Below the pieces are notes generated by a model, which did no database searches, was not told the origin of the DNA, and saw nothing but the letters and a program-made list of their open reading frames with translations. This document shows positions 47,765 to 60,700 of a DNA stretch of 64,000 bases, piece by piece. Source of the DNA: Piper betle. Taxonomy: Eukaryota > Streptophyta > Magnoliopsida > Piperales > Piperaceae. The stretch spans positions 62,001-126,000 of the forward strand of contig JAURVB010000132.1 of the NCBI GenBank assembly GCA_033002965.1, given 5' to 3'. The translations under genes were made by a program, and so were the position numbers. Numbering within the stretch: the first letter of the stretch is position 1; each line of letters opens with the position of its first letter.

Positions 47765-48410
47765 TCATAAGAGGCCATCGCCATGGTCAATTGTAGTGGT
47801 CACAACAGATTGGTGGGAAGACTCTTCTCTGAGATGGTCGGTGTCGGAAGGAAGCACTTCAAAATCCCTCAAAATGGCGTAGTGAGTACTCTCAAGCTGC
47901 ATGTCCTTCATGTCCAGCCGGAGCTCCTCTGCTTCTTGCTTGAGCTTCACATTCTCAAGCGCAACACGTTCATGGCACTCAGACAGGTCGTTGAGTCGGT
48001 CGATGAGCTGCCGGTTCTCCGTCCGGAGCCTCACCACCTGCGACCAGAGCTCGTCCAGGTGCCGCTGCTTCCTCATCCTCGACCTCCTCGCCGACTCCCG
48101 GTTGGAGATCATCCTCCTCTTCTTCCTCTCGTCCACCACGCCCATGACCTGCTGCTCCTCGGCGTCGTCGGAAGCCGAGTTGCTGCTCATCGACTGCGCC
48201 GCGAGCTCGTTCATATTGAAGGGGGAGTTGGAAGCCATTTGCCGGGGGGCCGAAGGCTGGCCCCATATTATTGAAGCTGTTCATGTTTAGATGGTGGACG
48301 AAGGTGGAGGAGAGGTTGGTCTGCATTTTGTCGAAATGGGCAGCCGTCAGAAAGCTCTGGCTCATTGACGGCGAGAGGTAACGGAATCCGGCCACCTCGC
48401 TGGGCTGCAT
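47765..48410 (-). CDS. Group S-like bZIP transcription factor (bZIP43 type; one-base frame break as read)
   Basis: Nuclear DNA-binding protein, intronless as is usual for group S bZIPs. The basic region RRMISNRESARRSRMRKQRH has the invariant N-x7-R and leads into a long leucine zipper (LDELWSQVVRLRTENRQLID and following heptads). The N-terminus MQPSEVAGFRYLSPS is typical of the bZIP43/bZIP48 type. The N-terminal and bZIP parts lie in different frames. The switch is at a run of six G on the plus strand (48244-48249), where one base less gives a continuous 214-residue protein. A TA-rich TATA candidate lies on the minus strand at about 48.60 kb. Homodimers or heterodimers with group C bZIPs at ACGT-core sites are expected from the family; the stress or developmental role here is unknown. 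Confidence 0.9.
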
Positions 48411-51400
48411 GGCCGGAGAAGAAGAAGTAGAAGAGGCAAGCAAGAGGGCGGGTGTGGGTTGGAGTTTATAGACCAGAGGAAAAGGCTGCATTGGTGGGCA
48501 TGGCCCACCTTTTATAACGCAAAAACTCGATGGGCCAAGCACACCCTTCCCCCGAAGAGGTAAGAGGAGACGAATTCTTTTCAAACGGCGACGGTGATAT
48601 ATATATATTTACCTGCACGTACTACGTACTATGCATCACATACACATACGATGCCCATGCAGACAATAAGAATCATGTATATCTATCTCTACACTTATAT
48701 GTATGGCATAGTTATACAAATCTGTGTGTTGTTCCGTTGTTTTGTTTTGTGTCAATTGTGTCATGTTAACATCCGATGTCTTGTTTTGATGAGTACGAAG
48801 TACTAGCTATGGGAAGGCAAGATGGTTTTTGGTGGGACAAACTATCGAGAAAGAGGAATATGGTTGATAAATGTGGCAAAGCGTATAAAGAGAAGGTGAT
48901 GAGTATTCAAGGTTTTATCAACGGGAATGATCAACAAGGACGTGAGAAGGCTAGCTGGCGTTTAGTATTATGAATGAATTATAATTAAGGACTTCAAAAG
49001 AAATTATTTGTTGAGGAAAATTCTATCCTGGTACAAGCCAAGTATTTCTATTCTCTGCTCGCCTATATATAAGATAATAATTTATCATCGATTCATGAGA
49101 AATGTACATAATTAGAATAAGATATCTCTCTCTACTATATATATATATATTGGCGTGTGTGTCTGTGTGGACATATGTATTATACACAGGAGAAAGAGGA
49201 GCGATAGATAGTGAGAGGGAGAGGGGGGCAGAGAGTGGGAGGCGATAATTAATCAGAGGAATGTTTGTATTGACGGGGAAAGAAAGAAGGAGAGGAGCGA
49301 AGACGACAAAAAAACAAAGAGAAAGAAAAAAGAGGTACGCAGAACCATCTCTTGCAATGCCCCTAAACTGACGCAATACTTGCCCTCATTGTTCCCATTT
49401 TCATTTGGTGACTCCATCTCCACCCAACTACTCCTCATAAAACTAATCCCTCTCCTTCCTTCTTTGGATTCTTATTTCTCTGCATACATAATAATATTTC
49501 CTCAAACCCGCCCATCCTTCATCTTTCCCCAATTTGATTCTCAAGCGGCCCACAGTGGAGCCCTCAAATCCCATTCAATCCGCTCAACTATTTGATCCCT
49601 TCCCTGCATAAATCCACATTGTGCTTATGCGTTCTTTCTACATCAAATTTCTCATAGGCTGCACTTGATATGCTAATCCTTAATTAGTATAAGATTTCTC
49701 GTAGCAAACCCAGCCTTGCTGATATGTAAAATATATCCCACCATGTCGTTCATCCACGTTTAATTCCCTGTGAAACCTAATACAACTTTCTAATTAGTAA
49801 ATCAACTCCGTAATTTTGGACAATCGGGTCCACGGCACACCCTCACAACAAATCTGCAGATTGGTGCAAATAACACCTATCGGCGCCATTTGTTGAAAAA
49901 AAGAAAAGAAAAGCAAAGCAAATCAACCCCTTGTGCCGTGTGGAAAACGGGTCGGGCAAAAGGTGAGCAGACGCGACCGAGTTGTGACATCCGAGTCCAG
50001 TACGGAGGGGGATCCGATTGAAGGAGTGCGTGCCGGTCACTACGCAAAAGCGAGGGAGGGGGAAATGGGTGCAGCCAAGGGGGACAACCTGCCTGGGTGC
50101 CGAGTCCACCGTCCAGCTGCTTCCCCATTGAACGACCCCCGTCAACTCACCTTATTGGAAAGCCGCCCAAGGAGGCTTTTTTTTCTCAGTTCTTGGATAG
50201 ACATTGAGATATACCATTAAGGCAATAGCTGCAAAGGTGCCTGCTCCTTTCCCTTGTAGCTAGTGTGTTAATAGGTTTGGATCATTGCTGTCTTTTTCTT
50301 TTCCTTTTTTTTTCTGCTCGGATTGTGTTTGATGAAAAGAAAGGGGTTGTCGTTCCATCATCTTGAAAGGTTTCGTCTTGCTTGCTTGGGGAGTTGCCCA
50401 TTAACACATACTAAATTTTACGTTGGCTAAGTGTAAAAATATGGTCTATCCTTTCGTCCTAGTTTTTAAGCTCTCGTTAAGTTGGAACAATCTGATCTTT
50501 TCATGTGTTACATTTTTTTATCTTTCCCTCTAGTTAATCTGGAAATAATCAATTTTCCATCGAGGCCAAAAGTCTGAAACTTCTTGTTATAAGTTGATTC
50601 AGACAAGCAACAAGTCCCACTACATATGTTTCAAGTTATACGTGCAAATGCCTGGAAAAGTAGTGAGCTAGCTATGAAATGAATATATTTCGAATTAAGG
50701 CCAAAGCGGAATTCGATTAGAATAATAAATGTTCTTTGTTTAAGCTATAATCGTACATCGGCGTACCTACTCTGGATGAACAATATAAACTAATCAGTTG
50801 ATAAACATCTCCTCATTAACGTAAATACGACAAACAGACGCAAAGAGATAAAGCATTTCCATGTTTGCACGAATCGCCCATCCTTTTAAATTAATGGGAT
50901 TTGCTAATTCCTAATATTTAATTATGTGATGTCCTCTAAGAGCTCCAAAGTGACAACTTCGTAACATGTACATAGACATTGGAAGCTCGTGTACGTTTCT
51001 GGCTACGACTCTTAAATTATTAATCACTAAACTTGCTTGTCATAACCTAGGTATAAATAAACACGCAAATTAATAATATCCAGAGCAACAAGGATGTGAA
51101 CTGCAATTGGCAAGTTTGATCCACGCAGTTTTTTTCAGGTATTAAATATTGCCCACAGTGTTCAAGTGGTCCTAATCTTGTATTTCTTACCCACTTTTAG
51201 CTTGCACTAATTTTGTTTGTGGATCTTATAAGATTTGCTTGGATTGGGCTAAGGGAGGATGAGCATATTTTGGCCACCATCATCCCTTTTGTATCTTCCC
51301 CTATCTTGCAATTCTTTTACTTACAATATCAATGGTACTTCATACGGGGATCAGCAGTAGTTTGGCGAGTTAATTAATACATGTTTGCATCACTTCCATT

Positions 51401-54255
51401 GTGTGGATAAATCATGAATATAATCACCACTCACCTTGCAAATGTGGTGTCTCATATAACTGCGGGCAAATCCTCGCTTCCTTTACAGAGAGAGTGGACG
51501 TGTTTTTAATTGCGCTGAGTGGGTTCTGGATTTGTCTTAGAACAAGCTTGCACGCATTCTAGTGTTGTTTGCTTACGTACTAATACTAGAGAAGGTCATA
51601 ATCCACTAACCAAACATGAGAATCATGGTTTTAAAAAAAGGGGTTAAGACGTATCTTTAACTAAATTGAGAATCAATTATTATGCTAAGGACTTGGCGTT
51701 GGAGATTGAGACAGTATTTGGACGTCATCGTCACGAGGGGTGTCGCAGCCGCACTAGCGCAGAGGCCGACCTCCGGCGCGGGCGTGTCGATGGCACCGTC
51801 GGCCATGGGTGGGGGGCATTTCTACTTTATCTATTAAGTGCCAATCCATGGTTGCTTTGAGGTTCCACTTTCCTGGTAATGGGCCTGCTTCATAGGTTAA
51901 CATCACTTTGCTGCCCTGCAGTTCCTGGTTGACAGGACAACTGTTCAACATGTATTAGCAGTCTATCCGAGACCCCCCAATGCGGGAGGTTATTCTCTAC
52001 ATCAATCATCATTAATTTATAGTGCTAGTTTTCCTCCCCCCAAACAAAATTGAGGCTTAAGTAAAAAATATTTCTGTAACAAACTATAATAGATGGTGCT
52101 GCGATTCTCAGCTAGATAATGTAATATTTTTTCATAGTAGTTTTGGCTTGTACAGTTTGAGTTAAAAAATAAAATTTACAGAAAACAATACCTATTTGGT
52201 TAGGTATTGAGATCTTCACTAGATATTGTACTAATTGTTTAATTTGGTGTTGGATGCTACAACAGTATAATTGGCCAAAACCTGACGAACTAGAGCGAAT
52301 TAGAGAGCCTCTAGCTCTTTGAAAGAGAGAAGGTAGATATGCTATCAATGAAAATATGAAACCACCATGGGATGCTCAATTTTACTTACTATATATATGC
52401 TACTTTATCTTCCAAAAAATTTACGATTTCACATTCTTAATGGATGGAACATATTGTACAGTGTCGAGCTTCTCCCGGTGATGGATACTACATGATTTGG
52501 ATACATGAATTGAACTGGAGGATGACCATAAATCAGGGCTGTGATTCACTCAAAAAAAAAGGAAATATTTGGTCACCTTTACTTGAGAAAAATAAAATGA
52601 AGAAAATGAGCCGATACAGTTAGATATAAATGGTCATTGAATTTATGATTTACTAAACGTTCTAAGTTAAACAGAATATAAATATTGAAGAATTTGCTAC
52701 CATATAAGAAAACGGTAAAAAATTTTGATTAATTTAAATGAATCGACTTTAAACATAAATATTTGTAGTAGAAAGAGGCTTTTACTGCAAACTTTTTACC
52801 CATTTAATTAAGAATTATTTCATTATTGTATATATAACTATAAAATTAATCTTTACCTTAATTATATTTTTATTTGTAATGCTAATTTACTACAGTTTAG
52901 ACAGTTGATACATTTTTATATTTTGTGAGCATCAAATTATTTTTCATAAAATTATAACTTTTAACCTACTTAATATTATGGTTTAGGATATGACGAATGG
53001 TGAAAATTTAATAGTATGTTGACAAAACAATGAAAAGTTAGTTACTGAGTAGACCCGTGTAAATTAGGTTAATGGTTTGATTATGGTAAAAAATTCTAAA
53101 AAGGTATATGGTTATGATAAAGGATATTAATCAAGCTACTCATAACCCTAAATGCAGCAGACCTAATGCGGCAGCAAATAGGTAGAAAGAATAACAGGCA
53201 GTTTTTTCTTGTGATCCTAATGCAGCTTTAAGGTATAGTCACCGTAATCAATAATTAAATGTGGGTACTTGTCTCAATAATAGCTAACTTCCCCATGTAA
53301 TAACCTTATCAAAACCAAGTTAAATCATCAGGAATGCATAAGTACGCCAAGAATGCCACCCGGGATCTGATAATTAATATTCTTCAAAAGTTAAATTATA
53401 CAACGGCATTAGGTTTCTTTCCAATCAATTACTTTCTACTCGTAAAACTTTGTTGAAAATGAATAAGCTACATTTCTGTGATTGAAGTTGGGATTAATTT
53501 TTCTCTATTTTTTTAGTGTTCTTTTTCTTCCAAATTATTTTCGTCCAAACTTCAAAATATGACATAAAAATCGAGTAAATGAAATATAAGCTTCTTTGTA
53601 TTTACAATTACCTAAATCTGAACTACTTCGGGTATTCAGGTCCAATTGTGTCCATGCAAAAATAAGAGCATTAAAAAAGAATTCGGACCAACATTCACAT
53701 TAAAATTATATACGGTTTAATTCTCATTAAACTAAGTTAATGAGCATTAATGAAGAACTAGCCAAAAAGCAGTTGGTGTACATTTGGAATTTATTAATTA
53801 TATATATTAATAATATATAAAACCAAAATATACAAATTAATAACTATATGATTAATTATTATTTTTGAATATAGATGTATGGCGTCCACATAAAAGACCG
53901 TCGATGTTAAACAGCTACGGACTTCTTTCTTTTTTTTTTATAAAATATCAAACGATTCAGTTCCATTGGACATTCTGCGAAGTACGGCGAAATTTCCACA
54001 GAAGGGACGGCTAAACATTGAGGACATAAGTTTATGAAAGTAAATTAGATAATGTTATCTGTAGAGCGCCATAGCGCAGGATCGTTTTGCAAAAATCACA
54101 CGTGATGGATTGCTATCTCGATTTCTTCTTCTTCCTAAAAAGCATTTTATTTGAGAAAAAAAGGAGAAAAAAAAACATAATTCCCTCAAAATTTAAGCCA
54201 TATATAGCTTGCATCCAATCAAATAAACATGCTGGAAACACAGGGGATTGGATGC
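48411..54255. other. Large intergenic region downstream of FAM32A promoter side / upstream of bZIP
   Basis: Nearly 6 kb without a supported gene. 48.41-48.65 kb is the bZIP leader and promoter. 49.1-49.35 kb is TA- and GA-rich. 49.8-50.2 kb is GC-richer but has no recognisable product. A minus-strand patch at 51.75-51.95 kb reads as a plausible peptide (see findings). 52-54.2 kb is AT-rich with no features recognised. Confidence 0.45.
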
Positions 54256-54812
54256 AGGAAAAATTGACCGATTTGGATTTTACCCGGCCAGGTACAAAAC
54301 CTACTTAAAATAAGGCCGGATTGTCCTGTCAAAAAATCGGACCAAAAATTTATTAATTCAGGCCGATCTGAGCCGATTTGACGGTCGGCCAATTCGGGCG
54401 GGGGAGATGAGGCGGGGAGACCGGGTGAGGGGGTCGGTGGGGCGGCGGAGAGGGCCGATGGGAGGGTGGTAGTCAGAGAAGGGGTTGGGCTTGTGTGAGG
54501 GCGAGAGGGAGAGGGAAGGGAAAAAAAGGGGTAGTTTATGTAATAAAAATTGACTCGATCCTACGTTATATTAATAATAAAAAAATAAATCTTAAAAATA
54601 TAAAATAAAATATAATAAAATCTAATAAAATAAAATATAATTAATAATAGTTTAATGATATATTTTAGAATAATATAGAGGCAAAGGGAAGAGCTTAATA
54701 ACTTATATATTGACCGATTCAATTAAATCAATTTTTGTATAATTTTTAATAAATTAATTTGATTTAATAAATTTTTTCTAATCTAATTTAATGTCTGATT
54801 TCAATTTTTACC
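54256..54812. mobile_element. Non-autonomous TIR element with G-rich core, copy 3
   Basis: Starts GGAAAAATTGACCGATTTGG and ends TTTCAATTTTTACCGG; the end on the opposite strand is CCGGTAAAAATTGAAA. Internal order matches copy 1: CCGATT-rich shoulder, a G-rich core (about 54.40-54.53 kb), then GTAATAAAAATTGACTCGA and an AT-rich tail with CCGATTCAATTAAATC. Confidence 0.5.
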
Positions 54813-55766
54813 GGCGAAAATAAATTGTTTGTTAAAAAGAGCCGGCGGTGGTTGGTTGCGTTATTTTTACAATTTTACCCCTCGGACGTAGCTTGTCCGA
54901 TATCGATTATTGGCCCGGATCCCTTTTTACCCGTCTTGCCGAGATCATGTCGTCGTTCCGTCTACATGCTTCCAAATTTCTGGTTACTTTGCCCTCTTCA
55001 TCAACGACGGCGCCGTCGACGGCACTTCTAAGTGAGCAAGGTCGACTGCCGTATGAGTTTTTTTTCCCTATTAGAAGTAGCTGTTGTTTGCTTTTTGGAT
55101 TTGTTGTCGTTTCCATTCGGATTGGGTGATGGTGGTTCCTTGGATGGCTTTATTGATGACTGATGCATTTTTTTAGGTAGAAATTTTCATTTTTGTTTCT
55201 AATGTGCCTGAATCTCTGTTCTCGATCTCAAATATTTTGCAATTTTTGATGTTGTGAAGCTAGGTTGTTGTTGGAGCCTTTTTTTTTTTTTTGCATCGTG
55301 CGAAGTTTTTAATGGAGAGTGGTTATGCTGTTTGTTGGGGTAGGATTGATGAAATTAGATGATTCTCGATGACTTAATCTGAATGAGTGGTACTAGTTTT
55401 TTTAAAAGTAAAATAGATTTAGCAGCCTTATTTTTTAGCTCCTCTTAACATTTTCATGAAGCGAGAAGATCTAGGGGATTGGGAGCATTTGATAATTATG
55501 CGTAACTTCTAGATCTAGGTCAAGTCCGTGATAAGATAGTTGGTTAAACACTTCATGTTAAATCGTTATCTATTTGGGATGTATTAGGCTTAGTTTGCGA
55601 AAAACTAGCTGTCGTTCCAAGTGTATGGGTGATATTTCTTATCGATTTTTGTCTTTGCGAACCTCTGCGTCGGTGTATGAGTATCTCTTTTTGAAAAAAA
55701 AAATCTTGTTACGAGTTGAGTTTAATTTGTTCACTTAATATACGTCTCTTAATTTTCTTACAGAAA
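54813..55766 (+). promoter_or_regulatory. Promoter and probable 5' UTR with leader intron of the FAM32A-like gene
   Basis: A pyrimidine-rich, GC-richer block at about 54.94-55.05 kb probably contains the transcription start and a non-coding first exon. A polypyrimidine tract and acceptor TTTTCTTACAG end just before AAAATG at 55767. The exact donor is not resolved. Confidence 0.45.
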
Positions 55767-56556
55767 ATGTCGGGTTATGATAATGTTGTTGGTGGAAAGC
55801 TGAAGTTGAAGGGGAAAGCTTTGGATGTAAAAGCTGGAGGTGTGAAGAAGAAAAAGAAACACGGATATCATTATGAGAAAGCTTCCCAGGTTACAGAAGA
55901 TGATCCCTCAGCAGGTTTGTATTTTAATTTAATTTTAGCTGTCCTGAGTTTGCTGGACATAAAAGTTCTGTAGCTGTCTTTGACACATGTATTGCAAAAA
56001 CATTTTATTTTATTTCATTTCATCTAAGTTTTTTGACCCTTATAAGAGTAAGTAGATTATGTCCAAAAAAAGAAGTAAATATCTTGAAATTTTTGGTTGG
56101 GTGGTTTTGCCCTGTTATTTACCCAGGAAAACCGCTTTTGGACATATGATTAATCATTATCACTGATTTAAAAAGTGACAGAAGGAGAGCACTCTTGAAA
56201 GTTAATTCATTTTGCAAAATACTGCTTTATTGCTATACATAATGGAACTGATGCATATTATTAGCTAACAGCGTCATATTAACTGATGCATTTTAGATGA
56301 AACTGCAGCTTTGAAAAATGACTTGGCAGATGGCCGAGATGAAACTGGCAAGTCGGCCAATGAAGAGCAGCGGCGACCTCATGACGATCATCTCACCCCA
56401 TCTGAGAGGCGTTACATTGAACAACGAATGAGAATTGACACCAAAAGGCTCGCAAAGACGTCCGACAAGTCACACCGTGACCGGATTGAGGAATTTAATC
56501 AATATTTGGCAAATATGAGTGAGCACTACGATATCCCTAAAGTGGGTCCCGGATGA
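55767..56556 (+). CDS. FAM32A-like protein (nuclear, spliceosome-associated)
   Basis: Small basic nuclear protein. The human homologue FAM32A is a component of the catalytic spliceosome and reaches into the active site near the 5' exon. Two coding exons, 55767-55914 and 56297-56556, total 408 nt and give 135 residues, intact. The N-terminal half holds the family signature GGKLKLKGKALDV followed by a Lys-rich stretch (VKKKKKHGYHY). The C-terminal half has LTPSERRYIEQRM and a terminal region HRDRIEEFNQYLANMSEHYD ending IPKVGPG, the expected FAM32A end. No lesion seen. A probable leader intron precedes the start codon. Confidence 0.9.
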
Positions 56557-57760
56557 ACAGTCGGTTTGGGGCAAGCTTTACCGAACGATAAAGCTGTTTT
56601 GGCATATTTATCTATTAATTTTCTCTAAATGGCTTTGGACATATCCATTTTTACGTAAGCAGGGTGGTGCAACTTTTAATGCCACTCTCCAGCAGCCTGT
56701 ATGTTAAGCTTCAATATAAATGTTATGCTTTTACACTAAACACTTTGCACTTGACGAATCAAAAGCTTACAAGGCATATATATTGCCAGTTGAACCGATT
56801 ATCCCGTGTACCCCTTAAAAATTTAATCAGATATGGTCTCTGGTATTTAAAACAGTGATCTGCACACCTTCCTCCGCTGCCCTGCGAAGCTCAATCATCA
56901 TCTTGAGAAATCTGCCTTCACCTCGCCACTTGTCGCCCATAATCTCTTAGTATTGGGCGAGAATTCTAACCTCCGGCTGCAAAGCATACCCCGCCCATGG
57001 TGGTAAGGCCCCAGGAAACTGTTTATCAGTGGTATTCCTGGGTGTTAATATCATACATTGAAACATGAACAAGTTGAACCCACCTTGGCGCTGGCGTGAA
57101 TGGCTTGCCTCACCCTAATGAATTTCCTCCTAACCTTGGGGGAGGACATATATGGATTCGAACATGACGCTCTTGCAACAACCCATCAAGATTTACTAAA
57201 CCTTCGGAAGCTAGATTTGATATCGCATGTCTTGCTATTATGGAATGGTTAAGTCCTTGAATTGAAATCTTGAATGGAGTATAGTCTTGAAATTAGTAAC
57301 AGACGCTGTCCTGAACCTTAAGCGCTTTTTTGTTGATCAGTACTTGTTTGAAGCCTTCCTCTCGGGGAACAACATGCACCTTGGTACTTCTGAGGAAGTT
57401 CTATCATGGCATCCAAATCAATAGACCAGCAGCATGACTCTTCAACAAAATCCCAATCCAGATATCAATGACGCCTTGAGGTTTAGTTGGCTATTAGTGA
57501 AATAGAGCACGCTGTTCCATATCATTCTGCGTTGGATGGTTTCCTTAGACAATACTTTGCTCCAGGAATTGTAAATGGTGTACGTGTCACAAAATAAAAA
57601 CATGAGCAATGTAAACTAAATCCAGTAATACAATCTTAAGCCTATCAAAAATAAAATACCAATACACCATCTTTCAGCTACTCTTTTCAAACAAAAATAG
57701 AAGTTAAAGCTGTCACATGCATTATCAATGAAATAAAGAACAGATGAAGAAGTCTTACTT
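56557..57760. other. Convergent intergenic region with possible decayed coding DNA
   Basis: FAM32A 3' UTR at the left and TAD1 3' UTR at the right (57.6-57.76 kb). On the minus strand at about 56.87-57.05 kb a peptide-like stretch (MGDKWRGEGRFLKMMIELRR) occurs, with stops around it; upstream sequence to 57.56 kb has further short open stretches. No family could be named. Confidence 0.4.
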
Positions 57761-60700
57761 TCAAGCGGTAAATGCCTCAAGTTCTGTACGCTTTTGATGC
57801 CGATGCATAAATGGTAGGGACCCCTTAAAAATAAGGACAGCAGCCTGATATTCGTGAGACATTTCCTGTAAAAGTGCATTCAGCCATTAAAAACTTCAAC
57901 TCGGACTATAATTGAGGTGGGTCCTACAAATCCGCCGCCATGCTGCAATTAAAGTTACTTCATTTGGTTTTGTCCTTCCTCACCAAGTTTTCCAAAATTC
58001 AAAGAATAAAGCATGAATTTAGCAAACTTCACAAGTGATCCTTCAAGTAATTAACGACTACTAATTCAAGTTTCACCAACAATGAAACCATCTTTGAACC
58101 AGCCACAACTCCACGGACATTTCAAAGAATTTTTGGGCAATATGATAAAAAATTCATCAAAGAGTACCTTCAGTTGACGATAAGTCTTACACAATCCAAA
58201 ATCACTTAATTGCAACAAAAGGAAATGATCCATTAGCCTCCTCCTGAATCAGTTAAGTCGTAAAGGAAAAAAATGAATGATTTGGATCAAAACACACTGT
58301 ATTTTTTTATGAAAGTTGACTAAGACTCCAACAATTATATAAGAAGAATAAAACCTAATCTTTAAAGAATACTGTGCAATATACAAAAAATAAATTTATA
58401 CTTTGATATACTTGACATGGTAGATGCAGATAGAGCCCCCTTTGTGGATGTTCCTTGCTTCCTACCATTTGTTCCAAGAATGACTTCATGCAAACCAGAC
58501 CAGTTCCAACAAATGGAGTACCTTAATATTGAACAACATAAAAAAAGCACAAGTCTCTCACCACAACCTCATTCAACAAAACAAAGTTAAATCAAGATGA
58601 CCACTCTGGGTATTACCCGCAAGTAAGATTTGAGAGGTCAGAATGACAATGTTGCTGAAATTCCTCTGGTGGTAGAGGTGCAAGATAGAGTTGGGGCTGC
58701 AAATGGCAATGCAAAATTGAATATGTATCATTATAATTTATTAGTTTTAAAGTACTCAAAATGATGATCATTCATACCCTATAAACTACAAATGGACTTG
58801 GGAGCTGCCCATGTAATGGAAGGATTCGATCATACAGAGCACCTTGCAATCTAGAAAACAATATTGTATCTTCTTGAGCAGCACAGCTAGGAGGAAAACC
58901 AACAGTTATAGTAGATATATACACCGGCTGAATGAAAATAGATAGTAAAGCTCCTGCATTGAAACTCAAAAAATCAAACAGCGGTTAACTGAAATTTATG
59001 AGAAAAATACCTAAAACAAGACCAGTCCATAATAGTGGTAATATAGCAATTAGCTGCAGCCCTAGCAAAAAATCAAATGAGCTACTGGACAGTTGCCAAA
59101 TGGATGTTACAATTCTTCACCAGGTATCATTGAGTAGTCTCGGAAATTTCAATAACATAATTATTAAATTTTAACTCCAGTAAGGGTAAAAATGCTGAAA
59201 ATTGTAAACTGTAAAAAATGATTAATCAATTTTTATTAAAGGGAATCCAGCTTTAGCATATTGACATTCTATGATGAGTATCACCAGAGTATAACTTAAA
59301 TTCTCGCAATTGAGCATTGACACCAGCTTCACTATATATGAAATGCTGTCATAAAATTTATTGTGGAAGCTTTCTCCTTAAACCTAGTCATTATGAGATC
59401 AAAAGAAACCGACAAACTCTACTCAGATGGATTAAAGGCAATAAACCACTAAGAATGCATTTGACGAGTAAAAAAAGATATAGGAAACACCTTGTACACC
59501 TGCTATGTTCCAGCGAGCAATTTTGTCAGAGCAGCTTACAGACAAAGTTGTATCACCACGACCAGGCTTCCTCTGCATCATGCCTGAAAATTGAATAGAC
59601 GTTCCTGGTGACGAGCCTGCATGAGCAGCACCAATCAATCTCATATGCAAAATTAATTGACATTCAGTTTCAATTCCCGGTTTCAGGTCTCCTGAATTCT
59701 GACATTCAGAAAGCCATAATTTCTATCTCTTCCTTTGCATATTTATTCAGTTATAAGATTTTCAGATTCATTGATGCTTACAGGCTTCCCCAATTTATCT
59801 TTGGCTTAATCACCTTCCACTAGTATAGAAATGCATAAGGCTCTTCCAGCAAAAATTGATTAAGCTGCCCACTTACAGACTTTTACTGAAACTAAGAATT
59901 ATTTTTAGCAAGAAAAATACTTCGACGGTAAGGCTCCAAAAATGAACATTCCCAAAAAAATAAAGAAGAACATTCTGCTTTTCCGGAAGCACAAGCAACC
60001 TTCTTACAAGCATCTCCAAAAATATTAAAGTTTCAGCATATGATCACAGTATTGGGTCTCTAGGATTTCTTACATAACAAATCTCTGTCAGCTAATAAGC
60101 GATCTCCATCTGATGCTGAAACAGAGGAAAGGCCACCTGCAAATTATGGATAAAAGAGACTCAAGATAAAAAAGTAAATGAAAGGCAAATAGCATTATAA
60201 CAAAGCAGAAGGTAGTCAGCTAGGTGATAATGAAAATGAATTTACATGGAAACTGCGAAATATATAGATGCAATTTCCATCCTGATTTGAGTTTATATTT
60301 TCTACTTCTGGAAGCATCTTCCATGTCCATAACAAACAGGGATTCTTTTGGGCACCCATCACTCTGTCTATTCTCAATGCATTTTTTTCCATTGCGAAAG
60401 CCATTCAGACCTTGAAGATCCGCATAGAAATACCTGCCAGGATAAGAATATATTTTTTATCATCTACGGAAGCCAAAAAAACTCTTATGAGGAAAATAGG
60501 GTTATGAGCTATTCATCAAAACACATTAGACGAAAGAAAAAACTGAAGCAACAACATTCATTTGTATTTCTTTTAGATGACCACAGGCAGTACATCAAAA
60601 AACACTAATCTTTAAAGGCATAACCTCAATAGAGCTCTTCGAGCAACAATTTCAGCATGTGAATCATTGACAACATCACCCCGTGGGCTGAGAAGGGAGC

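Noticed and set aside
47783..48290. Plus-strand ORFs over the bZIP region
   Set aside because: Antisense of the bZIP coding sequence, which has an unmistakable basic region and zipper.
49843..50220. GC-richer segment with overlapping ORFs on both strands
   Set aside because: No recognisable motif; frames on both strands are equally open, so compositional.
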